Made by a program: the position numbers and the translations under genes. Below the pieces are notes generated by a model, which saw only the letters and a program-made list of their open reading frames with translations, was not told the DNA's origin and ran no database searches. DNA of 64,000 nucleotides from Strigamia acuminata (lineage: Eukaryota; Arthropoda; Chilopoda; Geophilomorpha; Linotaeniidae). This document shows positions 37,362 to 50,300 of this stretch, in pieces (positions within the stretch are counted from its first letter, which is position 1; each line of letters opens with the position of its first letter). The stretch is from positions 1,973,501 through 2,037,500 of the forward strand of contig OX442324.1 in assembly GCA_949358305.1 (NCBI GenBank). Direction: 5' to 3'.

Positions 37362-38309
37362 TTTTTTACCAAAAAAAATCCTTAACGTGCCCAAAAAAAG
37401 CATTGATGCACCGAAAAATGCACGAGTTGCAATAAAAAACACGATTGATTCGTTTTGGGGTGTACAAATTGCATTTAGTGCCCATTCTGTTTGGTAGAGT
37501 GTAAGCTTATATAGTCACGCCACAGATTGAAAACAAAAATCAGTAATTGATCTCTTAGTGCAATCAATGAGTACGACAGGTTGAAACAGATTACCAGCCG
37601 TTTGAATCACGACTAGTTATGACATCACTCTGACTTACCGACCAATGTTTCTCATCCTCATTTTTGCCTCGGGTGGCATTTCTTCGCAATCATCGTCGTC
37701 CTTAAAATTGCAATTTTGTTTTAATTAATAAATAAAAAGTGATTTATTTCATTTACTTCTTCATTATTGAAGGCTTTCGCAACTGAAGCGCTCGACGATT
37801 TCACCACGTTAGGAACCTCTTTCGGCTTCTAGAATTTAGAAGAATTGAAATGATTACAGCAATTAAGACAATTATTACGAGCACTAAATGAAAATTGGTT
37901 AACGGATTGGATTGGATTGGATCGGATTGGATTGAATGTGTGTTTATGGAGACATTTACTTGAACTCCTAATTTTAAACAGATCGGCGTCGATTTCTTCT
38001 TTTTGCTTGCCTCAGAAGTTTCGACTGAAATTGCAATGCGTGGTTTCTTGGCCTTTTCTTCTTCATTCGTGCTGTCAGGAAGAGGATAGCTGTCGGCAGA
38101 GGATTTTCGTTTAACATTTCGAGTTTCTACGTCTGCAAGTACAAGTCCGAGATATGATAGAAAAAAAGTATAACATAGGTCTAGGAAAGCAAAACTATTT
38201 GGCTAAAAGGGAATGCGACACTTGAATCGTTTTTCATTTTAGTTTATGTCTATTTTTTTTGTTCCTAAATACCTGCAGACGAATCACTTTCGTTGTCCGA
38301 GTCAGCCAT
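32441..38309 (-). CDS. PCNP: PEST proteolytic signal-containing nuclear protein
   Basis: Minus-strand exons 38309-38273, 38132-37960, 37828-37757, 37700-37639 and 32555-32441 give 152 aa in one frame (human PCNP 178). The N-terminus MADSDNESDSSADVETRNVK is acidic and Ser-rich. A Lys-rich KAKKPRIAISVET and KKKKSTPICLKLG follow. The strongest match is the C-terminal block EEMPPEAKMRMRNIGR, then ETPTSAGPNSFGKTRQGF and the basic end. The vertebrate protein is a short-lived nuclear PEST protein linked to UHRF2-mediated ubiquitination and the cell cycle. Intron 4 is 5.1 kb and full of MITEs, while the others are under 200 bp. The stop codon overlaps an AATAAA on the coding strand. Confidence 0.93.
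32972..33166. mobile_element. MITE, 'GGTATCTTGATGCC' family
   Basis: Left arm CGGTATCTTGATGCCAATTC then ACTGCGCACCACA; right arm GCGCAGTTTAAATTTGGCAT then CAACATACCGGACG, the inverted counterpart. About 195 bp with roughly 40-bp imperfect arms, in PCNP intron 4. Confidence 0.7.
33476..33515 (+). repeat. tRNA 3'-half-like sequence
   Basis: GGGTTCGATTCCC is a perfect B-box/T-arm-like match in GTGGGTTCGATTCCCCGCGT. No matching A box or acceptor stem lies upstream, so a SINE fragment or tRNA relic is likeliest. Confidence 0.35.
34582..35049. mobile_element. MITE, 'GGTATCTTGATGCC' family, interrupted by another element
   Basis: CAGTTTGCGCCCGG...TTGATGCCAAATCCAAACTG at the left faces CAGTATGAATTTGGCATCAA...CCGGGCGCAAACTG at the right; the outermost 14 bp are perfect inverted repeats. 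The 468-bp span is about twice that of the copy at 32972, explained by the insertion at 34768-34965. Confidence 0.75.
34768..34965. mobile_element. Tc1/mariner (pogo/Tigger-like) MITE nested in another MITE
   Basis: GACAGTCAAGCCTCGTTATA at the left faces TATAACGAGATTTGACTGTA at the right, with TA next to both ends. TIRs of this type (ACAGTCRARCCTCGTTATAA) are typical of pogo/Tigger-like mariner derivatives. Confidence 0.75.
37285..37366. repeat. Facing (AAAT)n and (TTTA)n arrays, hairpin-prone
   Basis: An (AATA)n array of about 32 bp and a (TTTA)n array of about 35 bp face each other across 15 bp, making a long AT palindrome. Confidence 0.85.
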
Positions 38310-38359
38310 TTGTCGACGTACAGAAACTCATCAAGGCCTACAGTTTACTGCTAGCGTAT

Positions 38360-38612
38360 TCTAAAATCGAATTATTCTACAAAAATTGGAATTTCTTACT
38401 TAAATAATTTATATAATCTATGAATAATTGTATAAATTATTATTTTGTATAAAGTACCGCATAAATACTAGTTTGTTAATTAAGAGGAGACGATGGACAT
38501 AAAACAGGCTTGTTACGTTGAGTAAGTCGTGATTGTTCGCGGAGTCGATCGTGTGACATCATGAAAGCAGTAAAGTTAAGCAAAGGAGCATTAATAATGA
38601 CGTAACACAAGA
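38360..38612. promoter_or_regulatory. PCNP upstream block, related to 41305-41590
   Basis: ACATAAAACAGGCTTGTTA, then GTCGTGATTGTT, TGACATCA and AATGACGTAA recur in the same order and orientation near 41.4-41.6 kb. TGACGTAA resembles a CRE/ATF site. It starts about 50 bp upstream of the PCNP ATG, so it probably includes the promoter. Confidence 0.5.
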
Positions 38613-39776
38613 CGGACTAGGCTCCAACCGGCTCCAACGTGCATTGGTCATAGGAAGGAAAGAAACGGATTTGTTTATGTTTATTCATTGTTAATTTATT
38701 TAATTATTTAATTATATTTTTTATTGTGAATTCAGAAATGCTGCCAAGAAACTCGAACAAAAAGAATGACTCTCGAGAATTTTTATTTTTTATTTTACTC
38801 AAATCAATACAAATAATTACGAAAAAAAACTAACAACTATAATTTTTTTTTTTAAATGAAATGTTTTGTCATTTTGTGTACTTCTACTGTATAAATTTAT
38901 TTGAAAGATATTAGATCATATTCCTCCTGAACATACACATTAGGTTCAGTTGTGAATTCCACGCACTCCATGTTGATCTTTTTGGATACTTACTGTGGCA
39001 GGCTGGGTCTAAAAATATTGGTCGTCAGGAGACAAAGGGGGCCCACCCACAAGTATAATATTGAAACTTGTATTCTATTTGTAACATATTGTCTAATGTT
39101 TAAGGGGGCCCACTTGCAAACGTGCAAGCTGACACCCTGACCAGTCTGCTCCAATCCAGCGAAAACTCTACCCAAATTCTCTAAAATGCCAAAATTAAAA
39201 ATTTTTATCAACTTAAACTTCAAATTCCTACTTCCCGCTCTCACTTTGAATACAAGAAGCAACAATTTTCGTCGTTTTGGTGTTTCTCAATTTCTATATA
39301 CAGGTACTTTAAAATAATCGCAACACCCTTCTCTTTCGTCTTCACTTTAGATGAATTAATGAATTAATGAATTAATTGATTAAAAGATTCCGGAAACAAC
39401 TTTGCTACATGTCCTAAGAATAAACAAATCAATCAAATTAATCAATCAAATTAATATTCAAGGATATCTTCAATTCTCGAGCAACTTACTTCGCAGCATA
39501 CGCAGCATTCTCGACATAAATTAAAACTGCATCGAGTCCCTTTTCCATTCGAATCAATTACAAATTTCTTCACCGTCCCCAAGTATTTGCTCTATTCGGT
39601 CGATTTCTTGCATCTGCATTCGCATCAATTAGTGTTTATTATTTCATCACTTGTTCATTTGTGTTGACATCGTGTTGAAAACAAAAAAAAAAGTTTAGTA
39701 AAAACAATTATAATTTCATGTACAAAACATAAAAAATGACAAAGTGGAAAAGTTAATGTTGAACTGGTTTTCGCCA
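38613..39776. other. Intergenic region, no gene recognised
   Basis: AT-rich sequence. A GGGGGCCCAC motif occurs twice near 39040 and 39105, and GAATTAAT repeats lie near 39352-39380. No exon-like signal. Confidence 0.55.
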
Positions 39777-40734
39777 CTAGAAACGATCCACGGCCAGTAC
39801 ATCGTCCAACGGCAAACGGTCGTCTGGATTTAGACGTACCAACTACGTATTTGAAGAAAAAAAAATTAACAACACTTTATATAATTAACGAATTTAAATT
39901 AATGTAACAAAACCTTCGAAATGAAATCTTTGCAATCTTCTGTGACGTACGACGGTATTCAATGTCGATGCGCGAATAAGTTCTATTATAAGTGCTTGAC
40001 GTAAACAGACATTCCGACTGCAAGCTCGTAGCTTAAAAGTCCCAGGAACCAGGAACCAAACGTCAATCAAGTGGTTTATCACGAGGTTTTCCTGCATGGG
40101 GACCAACGCATATTTTTGTTCTTCTGAAATTTAAAGATTAAACATCAATTTAAATTTAGTTTCAATTTGGACCAACCAAGATTAGCGATTTTCAATTGCC
40201 CATCGTCAGACAAATATCGCGATAGACGTCCTGTGAATGCAAATAGTTGAGCTAACAAATAAAACACAATTAAAAACAAACAATTTTAAATATGGATAAA
40301 AATGTGTTGTACCTCGAATCAAATCGCACGTGTCAGTTCTTTGGACAGATCTCCTTTGACTGCACATTCGGTAATGAGAAATATCCTTTAATCGTCCTCA
40401 AAGAAACCATAGTGTCTGAGAACGTTCGGATTTCCAATTTCCCTTTGGATCTCATCTTTGAGATTCGCTTGCGTCACTCCAATTTTATATAATATTTTCA
40501 GAAGCAGCCAACATCGTGATGCTTTTTCTCGGGCGAGGGCGAGATAAACGCCCCCAAATTGTCCCTCGACCAACTGCCTTCCCACGTTGAAATCAGATAA
40601 CGCTCGTGGTTTTCTAGAAGGAAACAAAATAATTAACTTCAATTATACTTTTCATCAGCATTTGCATCAGTTTGACCACTATCGGAAGAACAACTCGCGC
40701 CTTCAGTTTTTTCTTTCTCTTCAACTTTGAGCAT
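39777..40734 (-). pseudogene. Decayed Aurora kinase copy with introns
   Basis: Pieces of an Aurora-type kinase lie in order on the minus strand: an acidic leader MLKVEEKEKTEGASCSSD, KPRALSDFNVGRQLVEGQFG (P-loop), NLKDEIQREIGNPNVLRHYG, RIFLITECAVKGDLSKELTR, SDDGQLKIANLGW (DFG replaced by NLG), LLSYELAVG, IPSYVTEDCKDFISK and NPDDRLPLDDVLA. Damage includes a TAA right after FFEDD, a TGA after LTRAI, loss of about 8 residues before PNVLRHYG, at least two frameshifts in the C-lobe, and no HRD segment found. Intron-like breaks remain near 40630 and 40240, so it arose by gene duplication and not by retroposition. It cannot code for an active kinase. Confidence 0.8.
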
Positions 40735-40810
40735 CTGAAAAACAAAAATCAAAATATAATGGAGAAATTAAAGGGGAGCTCTTGCTTCGAACACATGTTC
40801 AAAGGCCGAA

Positions 40811-41015
40811 CGGCTCGGTATAGCGAAAACCCTCTATCCACCTAACGATGGTGCGCCGACCCGTTCGCCGAGTGGCAAACGGCCGAACGAACAAATTTTT
40901 TTTCTGCCGAACGCGGCAAAAGGTTGTATGTGTGTTTGTTCGGTTGTTTGCCACGCCCACGCGGCGACCGGCGCATCATAGTTTCGGTATAGCGGGTTTT
41001 CGCTGTACCGGACCG
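40811..41015. mobile_element. MITE with about 45-bp GC-rich inverted repeats
   Basis: CGGCTCGGTATAGCGAAAAC...GATGGTGCGCCG at the left faces CGGCGCATCATAGTTTCGGT...TTTTCGCTGTACCGGACCG at the right. The element is about 205 bp; no clear target duplication. Confidence 0.7.
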
Positions 41016-41304
41016 TTGGGTGTTATGTCATGTTTCGAGCCCGTTTCGATAGTTTTAAATTTATTTTTTAAAATTAAATCCTTTAAACTCTACATACCGG
41101 TTCGGAATTCAATTCGGGACACGAAATTTTGAAAGAGCTCAAGTTAGTAGACCGTGCAGAGTGGATGTTTTTTAAAAATGGCGGTGTTTAAATAAACTCT
41201 CAAACCCAGAACCGGACGTGGTATATACATTCACCACAGCCAACAGTCTACAATAAGCCCGTCTTCATTGTTGTTGTTTGTTACGATCTAAAATGGGCTA
41301 TTGT

Positions 41305-41590
41305 GATCGAATCATTCTAGAAGTGCAGTAATTTCGTATTGAAGTAATTTAGCTATAGTATGTAAATAATATTTTTATTTCTTATTCGGAAATAAAGTGG
41401 CGCAAGACCACAACCGTAGGTTGCTAAGAGATGGCAATAACATAAAACAGGCTTGTTAGGTAGGGTAAGCCGTGATTGTTGCAAAACTAAAATAAAATGA
41501 TTGCGTCGTTCCTTTCTTGGAGCCAATGAAATGACATCACGAAAGCGGAACAGCGAGGCTAGCGAGGATAAACAATGACGTCGAACGTGT
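41305..41590. promoter_or_regulatory. Second copy of the PCNP upstream block
   Basis: It shares ACATAAAACAGGCTTGTTA, GCCGTGATTGTT, TGACATCA and AATGACGTC with 38360-38612, with an insertion of about 35 bp. It lies upstream of both the Aurora pseudogene (minus) and WNK (plus), so it may have served either. Confidence 0.45.
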
Positions 41591-42001
41591 GCTGTCGATC
41601 GAACTGAGACAGCGCTGTGAATTTTCCGAGGATTTCGCTAACTTCGTTCCGTTACAAAGTGAATCCCAACTTCGTGTGTCGGTAGATTGTCAGGCTCGTA
41701 TAGAATTCGTGTGGTAAATTCTGAGAAACATTACACGTATGTGGCTACACGTTGGCTTCAATATACGTGTCTCAAAAGAACGATTTTGTTGAAGGTTTCT
41801 TGTTTCGATAGGGTAATGATACAAGTTGAGTGCTTTACGACGGAACAGCAAATACGTATTGGAAATGAGTCAAATCTACTATTAAGTTTTTCTACTTAGG
41901 AACATGTCTTTTATTTTCTGGTAAGTTGGCGATTCTTATTTTCCTTCGAAAAATTGTCGAAAACGATGTAATTGATAGCCAATTCTTTACATTTTACGTT
42001 T

Positions 42002-42041
<40 letters not shown>

Positions 42042-42830
42042 TTTCGTTCGTTCTTTATTTCTTTCTTTCTTTCTTTATTTATTCTTTTTTATTATTCCAT
42101 TTCCATTTTTCCGTATGAAAATGGAATTTAATCTCGGTTTAGTCCGAGATTAAAAACGAAAAAAAAAGAGAAAAAGAAAAAGAAAAAGAAAAAAAAATGC
42201 AAATGCAAATGCAAAAAAAGAAAAAGAAAAGGAAGGGGCTTTTAAGAACGTGAGTAAGATGGAAACAATTTGTTTATCTTTTTGGTGAATAGGTTAATTT
42301 TGGATAAATCGGTGAGATAAGGAAGACATAAATGGATGGAAAACGGCTAGGAATGATTGAAACGTGACAACGAACGCAAATTCGAGTCCTAATAGCTAAT
42401 AGCTAATTTTAATGATTGTTCCATTGCAGATTTTTTCTCCATATTGTACAGAAGAAGTGATCTACTTAAAAATTTTTCTTAAAGGTAAATGTTGCCCCTG
42501 TCTGTGTGTGTGTAATTGGTTCGGTCGAGCAGATTTGACTATTTTGAAATTGAATTGAAAAAATGGACATTTGTTAGTGCTAAGCTGTCACTAGACGGCC
42601 GTGAAACAATCGGAATTGTTTCTTGTCATTTCTTGCGAATTTCTTGTCATCTCCACTTGAATAATCGATGAGGGCGTGCGATTGCGATTGGTCCATTTGA
42701 TTTGAACGAAACGAGTTTTGTTTGATCAATTAGATCGTTTTTGTTTGTCAATTGTTGAGAATTAAATGTAAATGTAAATTTGCGTGTTCTTTCTTTTCTT
42801 TTCTTTTTTCTTGTAGTATTTAATTGGGTA
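41591..42830 (+). other. WNK 5' region
   Basis: It probably contains the 5' UTR. A donor at 41921 (TTTTCTG|gtaagt) could splice to 42817, but the joined ATG frame stops at once, so that exon would be noncoding. (TTTA)n at 42004-42045 and a purine-rich (GAAAAA)n tract at about 42158-42230 are present. Confidence 0.4.
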
Positions 42831-44332
42831 ATGTTAACAAGTGATGCGGAGACCACGACCAACGAGTCGATACCTGAAAGGAGCAATGAGCTGAACGCGG
42901 ATCCAGCGGAAACATCGTCTCCCAAATCGGAGAGTTCGTCGTCATCTTCTGAATCGCAAGGGACTTCGAGTTCGGAATATTACAGTCCGCACAGCAGTTC
43001 GTACGGTCCGCCGATCAGTGGACGCCAGCCGAAACATTTAGGCGTTACACAATCAGTGCTTAAGCCTATATCAAGTGCCTCGAATAATGAAAGATTGGCC
43101 GAAAATGATAACACGTCTCCAGCAGTTATGTTTTCATCAGTTGGGAACTCCAATAAAAATGTTGCAACAGATTCCGACTTTCAAGACATAATGGAGAATG
43201 TGCCGTCGACGAGCGTGTACAATTCCAGACTGAACGACGACATCATCAATGGAATTGTCACCTGCGACCCGGGCAGTTTTGAGTGCGAATTTTATCCGAG
43301 TGACAGTTTGGCGGAGATCGGAGTGGTCGAAGGCGAGCGGCCCGAAGGATTGAAACACGATTCGGACAAGAAGGATGCGGAAGTAAAGGACGAGGATGAT
43401 GTAGAGAAAGCTGTCGATAATTCTCCCGACGGACGATTTCTCAAATTTGAGGAGGAGATTGGCCGCGGCTCTTTTAAAACTGTGTATAAAGGCTTGGATA
43501 CGGAAACGGGAGTTGCCGTGGCTTGGTGCGAATTGCAGGTAACGTTACCTGCTAAATGAAATGACGAGGCGAAATGATTTTACTCCCTAGCATTTTTCAA
43601 ACATTTTCATTCTTTCTTTTTTTATAACATTTTTTGAACTTTATTTTTCGAAAAATCCCAAAATGGATTTTTTAAAAACGTAATTTGTTTGATCAGTTGC
43701 AATATTTGCATTTCCATCCATAGTTTGGGTGTGTTGTATTGAAAAGGTTAGGAGAAACTTAGCATCTTGCGAATATCTTGGAAAGCAGTAAATAGAGGAA
43801 TGTGGATCTGCGGATAGAATGAAAGAAAGCAGACCTTCCAGACCCCTCAATTTCACCCTAGAGACCCATGCATCACGAGATAGTGATGGTGCGAGGTGTT
43901 GAGTTTGTTTAAGTCCGTCAAAACAGAAAAGCTGCAGTCGAAAAGATGTTTGGATTGTATTTTAGACCGTCACTTATGGTGGTCTCTCGGAAAGACCTCA
44001 AATCTCAAATTTTGAACGAAAATTTCGTTTGCAAAGTTATTGCAGTTAAAAATGACTATTCGGCAGTATTTTTTGTATGCTAACTGCGAACTTCAGGCTT
44101 GGTTGAATTTGTTTTGATCTATGTCAATTTGTTGATGCAATTATTTCGAAATTTCTCTTAACAGTTTGAATTTGTATTTGTCTTTTCTAATTGGGTTTGG
44201 TTACGCAATTAGATGGCAAAATTGGGAAATGGATGTTGAGTAACAAAATGCAGTTGCAACAAACTTTGATAACAATTAGTGTTGATATTTTTTTTTTATA
44301 AAATTGTTATTGAATTTGAAGTGGATGTTCGC

Positions 44333-44372
<40 letters not shown>

Positions 44373-47300
44373 GTGGAATTTTTTATAGGAAAAGAAACTG
44401 AACAAAAATGAAAGACAACGATTTCGAGAAGAAGCCGAAATGTTGAAAGGGCTTCAACATCCGAATATTGTGCGATTTTACGATTACTGGGAAGTAATGA
44501 CACCTAAACGAAGATACATTGTTCTAGTTACCGAGCTGATGACTTCGGGAACGCTGAGAACGTAAATATTTATAAAAATATGTTGACAATTTTGTTTTTT
44601 TGTTGAATTTTTTCGACCAGGGAACGAATTTTATCAATTTTTTCACCACAAATATATGTGAACTTTAATCTCTTTTCAACACTTGTTGTCCTTAACCTTC
44701 GAAACCCCGAAATTGTAAAACATCATTTAAAATTTAATTTTGATTCGATAAAAAAAATGAATAATTGATCACTAGTGAATCTTTGTTTTGTTAGTTAGTG
44801 CGACAAGGAAAAGTTGTCGCCATTACACAACTTCTTCTACTTCCTTAATGTCGTTTTTAACATCGTTCTTGCATAATATTTGCTAAATTAGTTTTATCGA
44901 TTTATTAAAAGCATTTTTTAAATATATATATATTTTTCTTTTCCTTAGTGCGTGTGATTGCAAAATTGTTAAATCTTGCTAAAAAATAGTTTTCTATTGC
45001 TAAAAGGTTTTATGAAAATTTTCATATTTAAGTTGAATTTCGGTGATTTTTTTCCCCCTGCCCTTTTCAACTCTTCTAAACATGCGAAGCAAACAGCTGG
45101 CATTCATTAATTTGTAACAGTTGTGACATGTTGTTGAATTAATTTTCTATTTTATTTGTTGATATTCAAAAATTCTTATTATTATTTTTTGTTTTGTTTT
45201 ATTTTCCAGGTATCTAAGACGTTTCAAAAAAATTAATTTGAAAGTGTTCAAGTCGTGGTGCCGCCAGATATTGAAAGGATTGTACTTTCTGCATTCGAGA
45301 TCGCCACCTATAATTCACCGTGATTTGAAATGTGATAATATATTTATTACGGGTACCACTGGATCGGTTAAAATTGGAGATCTAGGACTAGCGACGTTAA
45401 AAAACCGTTCTTTCGCCAAAAGTGTGATCGGTGAGTTCCCATTTCATCACGTTTGTTTACAATTTGAGCTGAATTAATCAAGTTTTCGTGCCGTAACGTT
45501 AAAATAAAAAATTTACATAAGAAAAAAAATGTAAATCAAATGTTGCAAACAACCTAGAATCTGAATGGAATGCTTTTTTTGCACGCTTCTTTTTGTTAGG
45601 AACTCCGGAGTTTATGGCTCCCGAAGTGTATGAAGAGCATTATGACGAATCTGTGGACGTGTACGCGTTTGGTATGTGCATGTTGGAAATGGCCACTTCA
45701 GAATATCCTTACTCAGAATGTAGAGGCCCTGCTCAAATTTATAAGAAAGTGACGAGCGTAAGTGAAATTTGTCATTTATTTATTTATTTATTTATTTTCT
45801 GCAATTTTTCAGTCATTGATTTAGATTAACTGAATTTGATAAACAGTAATTAGTATTATTATTATTTTTTTTCAAAGTGTGCTCATTTCATGTATTTATG
45901 GGTTTAAACTAAATATATCTTGGTTGTAACTTATTAAATTAGGTCATTTGGAAATTTGCACTTGTTAGCTTTAATATTTAATATTGATTTTGAGTAATGT
46001 TTGTTGTGAAAATTGGTGTTGAGTTTTATCTTATCTCCTTGCAGGGTGTACGTCCTTTAAGCTTTGATAAAGTAGAAAATTTGGAGATTAAAGAAATCAT
46101 CGATCGTTGCACTCGTTTGCACAAAGAAGAAAGGTATAAAAAAAATTGAAATTAAAAATTAAAAATTAAAAATTAAAGGTCGAATGGGATGGAAAGCATT
46201 TTGGCCTATTTTGGGGAGGAAAAAAATTGCAAATCTAGCCATAATATTGTCGAGGTTGGTTGATGAGTTAAAAATAAAAAGTAGATTTTAATTATCAGAA
46301 TTTTATTTTTTATTATTTTATTACATTTTTCACATGATTTTAATGTGGAAACTAAGGCTGAATGATGAAACTATGAGGTAATTACAGATAATACGCTCAT
46401 TTATCTATTTTAATGATTTTTATGGCTGGCGGTGAGCAGTTTTATTTTCATTTTGAAATATTTTTCAATACGGTGTCATTTGACCTTCAGAAGCTTGTAA
46501 ATAAACATTTGTGTTGGATAATGGGGGACATGGTTGTAGTTATTTGCTGGGAATGGGGAATTGGGAGAGAGGATTTTTGGCACATTATGGATCATCTTTC
46601 TAATTAAAGTTTGAGCTGTCTTTTTAACTTTTATATTTTGAGTAAATTTCAACATTTCTTGGTATTTATACCAGATTGATTAATGTAGTGTTGTATTGCC
46701 AAAAAATAAGTGCCGTAACTCGATAAAAATCGATGAAAACACCTATTAAAATGTCTATTTTTAATCGATTGTGTTGGCAGTTAGCAGTTGGCAGCTACAC
46801 ATCACATGCATATTTAAAAAGTGGCGACACAGCATTTGGGCACACAAAAAGTCACTTTTTGGCATCAATACGTCTCCAGGATTAATGAAAGCGTTGCCCA
46901 CTAAAATCACTTCATCCACCATTTTCTTTCTTTTTCTAAACCGCCAAATGACCTTGGTTTAAACTACATACAGTATACACGCCAGTCATTTGCTTTTAAT
47001 CAATATGTGATATACAATCCTCCAAATTAAGTTTAACTAACGTAATGTTTGGTAATTAAACATGGAAGGGTTTACGACATTAACGTTTTTATGGCTTCAA
47101 ATTTAACACCGTCTGTAAATATGTTACGGATTTTTAGAATGCCTTATAAAAATATATATATTGCGTTCGAAAAGTCATTTAGTCTGGTTTGTCTAATTTA
47201 AACCAGTTTAAATGCATGTTATACAATTTGCTGCAAATGCTTTTTCGTTATGAAAATTCCAGTTACATCTAACGGACCTTACGTTCTAAATGAAAATAGC

Positions 47301-50300
47301 ATTGCCAATCGTCGCCATTTGCAATTCTCTGCTTCGAAGACGTGTGGCGACCAAATTACACTCGTTTTTCGTTAGTTCGGCGGCAAATAGTTTACATTTG
47401 TAATAATAAAGTAACATGATTCTTTCGTACATTTTTTGGTTATTTGTTTTCAACAAATAGATGTTGTAAATCCATTAATGCTACTTGGTTGAAAATTGAT
47501 ATATTTTAATGTTGTTATTCTTTTTCTTTTTAATTCAGGCCCACAGTGAAGGACCTTCTTAATCACGATTTTTTTCTAGAAGACGCTGGACTTAAACTAG
47601 AATTTGTTAATAAAGAAGAAGCCATTAGTTCAGATACTGAGAAATTAGAGCTGAGGTTAAGGGTGCTTGATCCAAAGAAAAGAAAAGACAAACACAAGGA
47701 AAACGAAGCGATTCAGTTTGAGTTCCACACTCAGAATGATAATCCAGATGAATTGGCTCAAGGGATGGTTCGTATACTTGTTTTATTCCTATTTTTAATG
47801 AACAAGGCGTATTGAAAATGGTGAAACACTCATGTTTACATTGGTCAAGGGCAGTGCATATTACCAAGAATAGTTTTATTGCTGACAACTTTTGTATTAT
47901 GTTGGAGCTCAACGTCTGTTTTAAGCAATTAAATTCTAGCCTTGGTTTTAACCTGGAATTTAATTGTGATGCAAATAAATCAAATTTTTTGAAAAGGAAA
48001 ATGAGAGCTTAAAGTGAATGGCGACATCGGTCGTCATAAATTCTATTTGATTCTTATTTATTTTAATGAAATTAGGTCGGAATTTGGGGGTGACTAAAGA
48101 TCATTTGATTATGAATTCGATGTTTACTGAGATGAGGGATTTTTTTTTGTTATATTGATTTTCCTGCTATTACGTGTCAGTGACACAAATTCAGCCCTGT
48201 TAATCAGGAAAATGTCTATGTAGTATTTTGTATGAGAGCCAGAATAAGGTGCAGACCTCCCCACAGTTAGCTGATTAATGTTTTTAAATTTAAATGAAAG
48301 TATTTGAGGTGGGACTAAAGATGTGTTGCCAAAAATGCTGCATTGAAAAAGGTTTTTTTGAAAATGTTTGTTCGATCCTTCTTTATTTTGTCGTGTTTTC
48401 TGCTTGCTTCTTGAGTGTAGGTGTTTCTGTTTTATATTGGTGTTTATTACAGTTGTGTTTTAGTGTGCTGGTTGCATTCGTTTTCAAAATACTGTAGCTG
48501 CAAAAATGGACTCGCCCGACCACTCGTAATCATTCGTAAATAAGATTTTAAACGGTTCAAAAGCATTCTGCTTGCATTAAAATTTCAATAGAGAAGAAAA
48601 CAATGCATTTACAACAAGAAAATTGAGCGCACGCGTGCACATTAGCTTGATTTTGAGATGTGCAGTGGAAGTGGAAAAAAATGGCCGGCTTCAGAATGCT
48701 TTCAAAACAACTTATCGTAGTTTGCTAGAGCGCTACACTTGGTGTGTTTGTATTTTGGTATGTGTAAGGTCATAAACGCAAACGTTGAATTGAAAATACA
48801 AACACCTGAAAAACGTAAAATGTGACTTTTTGAACGTAACATTTGAGCTTAGCAATTGACATGACTTAAGTGCCTCTTCAAGCAAAATGCTGCTTCATTC
48901 TAGCAAGCAGAAAATGAAAGAATGTAAGAACCCAGTTGATGGAATTCGATCGCACAGTTTTTGTCAAGTGGCATCCATTTTGTTTGGATTGACAATTGTT
49001 TGAATTTGAACAAAATGTTTAATGTCTCATGTCAACATTGATCACGGACGTCACTGTATCACGTGACTGGTGTCATGAGGATGGTTGTCAGGAGATCTGA
49101 TGCGAAAACAAAGTCCATACCTATCCTTCGCCAGCTGGCTGTTGTGGGTGGAAATTTGACTTGAGTCACTAAAATGTCATTTTCAAAAGAAACTTTTTCA
49201 ATTTATCGGGGAAAAAAATTATGTTCAGCTACAAACTATTTACATGAAAGCTCAAAACATCACATTTAAAGCTAAAAATAGAACATTCTAGGCCAGCAGG
49301 TGCAAGTGGATGTTGCCATTTACCTGATGAAATTGCAACCATTTAAGGTGTTTGCAAAATAAAAGTTAAATATGGTATTGATATTTGGTGAAGAAAGTTT
49401 TTTTTATTTTTTTATTTTTTTTTTTATTTATTATAAATTTTTGTTTTTATTTTTTATTAAGAAATTATTGTTGTTATTATTTAGGCAAAAACTGGAATCA
49501 TCATGGAGGAAGATGTGCGCATTATTGCCAAAATGTTACGAAGTCAGATAATGATGTTAATGAAGGAACGTGAAGATCGGAAGAAAATGGAAAACGTTCA
49601 AACTGAAGGATCAATCGAAACACCTTCAGCAGCGGCTGTGATAACACTGAATACTGTGCCTGTTGATGGCATTCCAGGTAAGAATTTGCTTTGAATTTGC
49701 TTTGTTTGTGGCTTAGTGGGTTTTCAATTTTAATTACACGTGGTGTGGATTAGTAAGTGAAACACGTTTCATGACACGAAAAGTGTGAAATGGAACATGT
49801 GTTCATTTCGGTATAGTACTATGATTGTGAACCAGTTTTAAGCACCTGGAACCTTGAATTCCAGTTGTCTCTCATGCACGTCTGATTAAAACATTCTGTT
49901 TCTCTGGCAGCATCAAATACCAAATGCAACTCGATTTAAAATTTAAAATGATCAAATCAAATTAGATATCGGACCCTAGACCATTGGATTTGCAAATCGT
50001 CAGTTCAAATCAGTTAATTTGTGGAATAAAAATGTTAATCTGGCGCCATCTAGTTTGCCTCGGTGGCATTATTGATTGCCGCGGCAGGAGTTTGACCAAC
50101 TTCCTTCAACTCGCATTCCACAATGTTATTGCATTGTCCAGAGTGTAATTTTGATGCTACCGGAGATAAACAAGAGCAATTTGTCTCTAGTCGTGCATTT
50201 CTGACTTTTTTGAAGCCGCTTGTTACGAACGACTTTATTGGTTTTCTGATGACAAGGAAATGAGAGATTCGTAATTATTGAATTAATTAAGTGGTTTATT

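Noticed and set aside
40848-41132. 94-codon frame rich in Arg
   Set aside because: It reads through the GC-rich MITE at 40811-41015.
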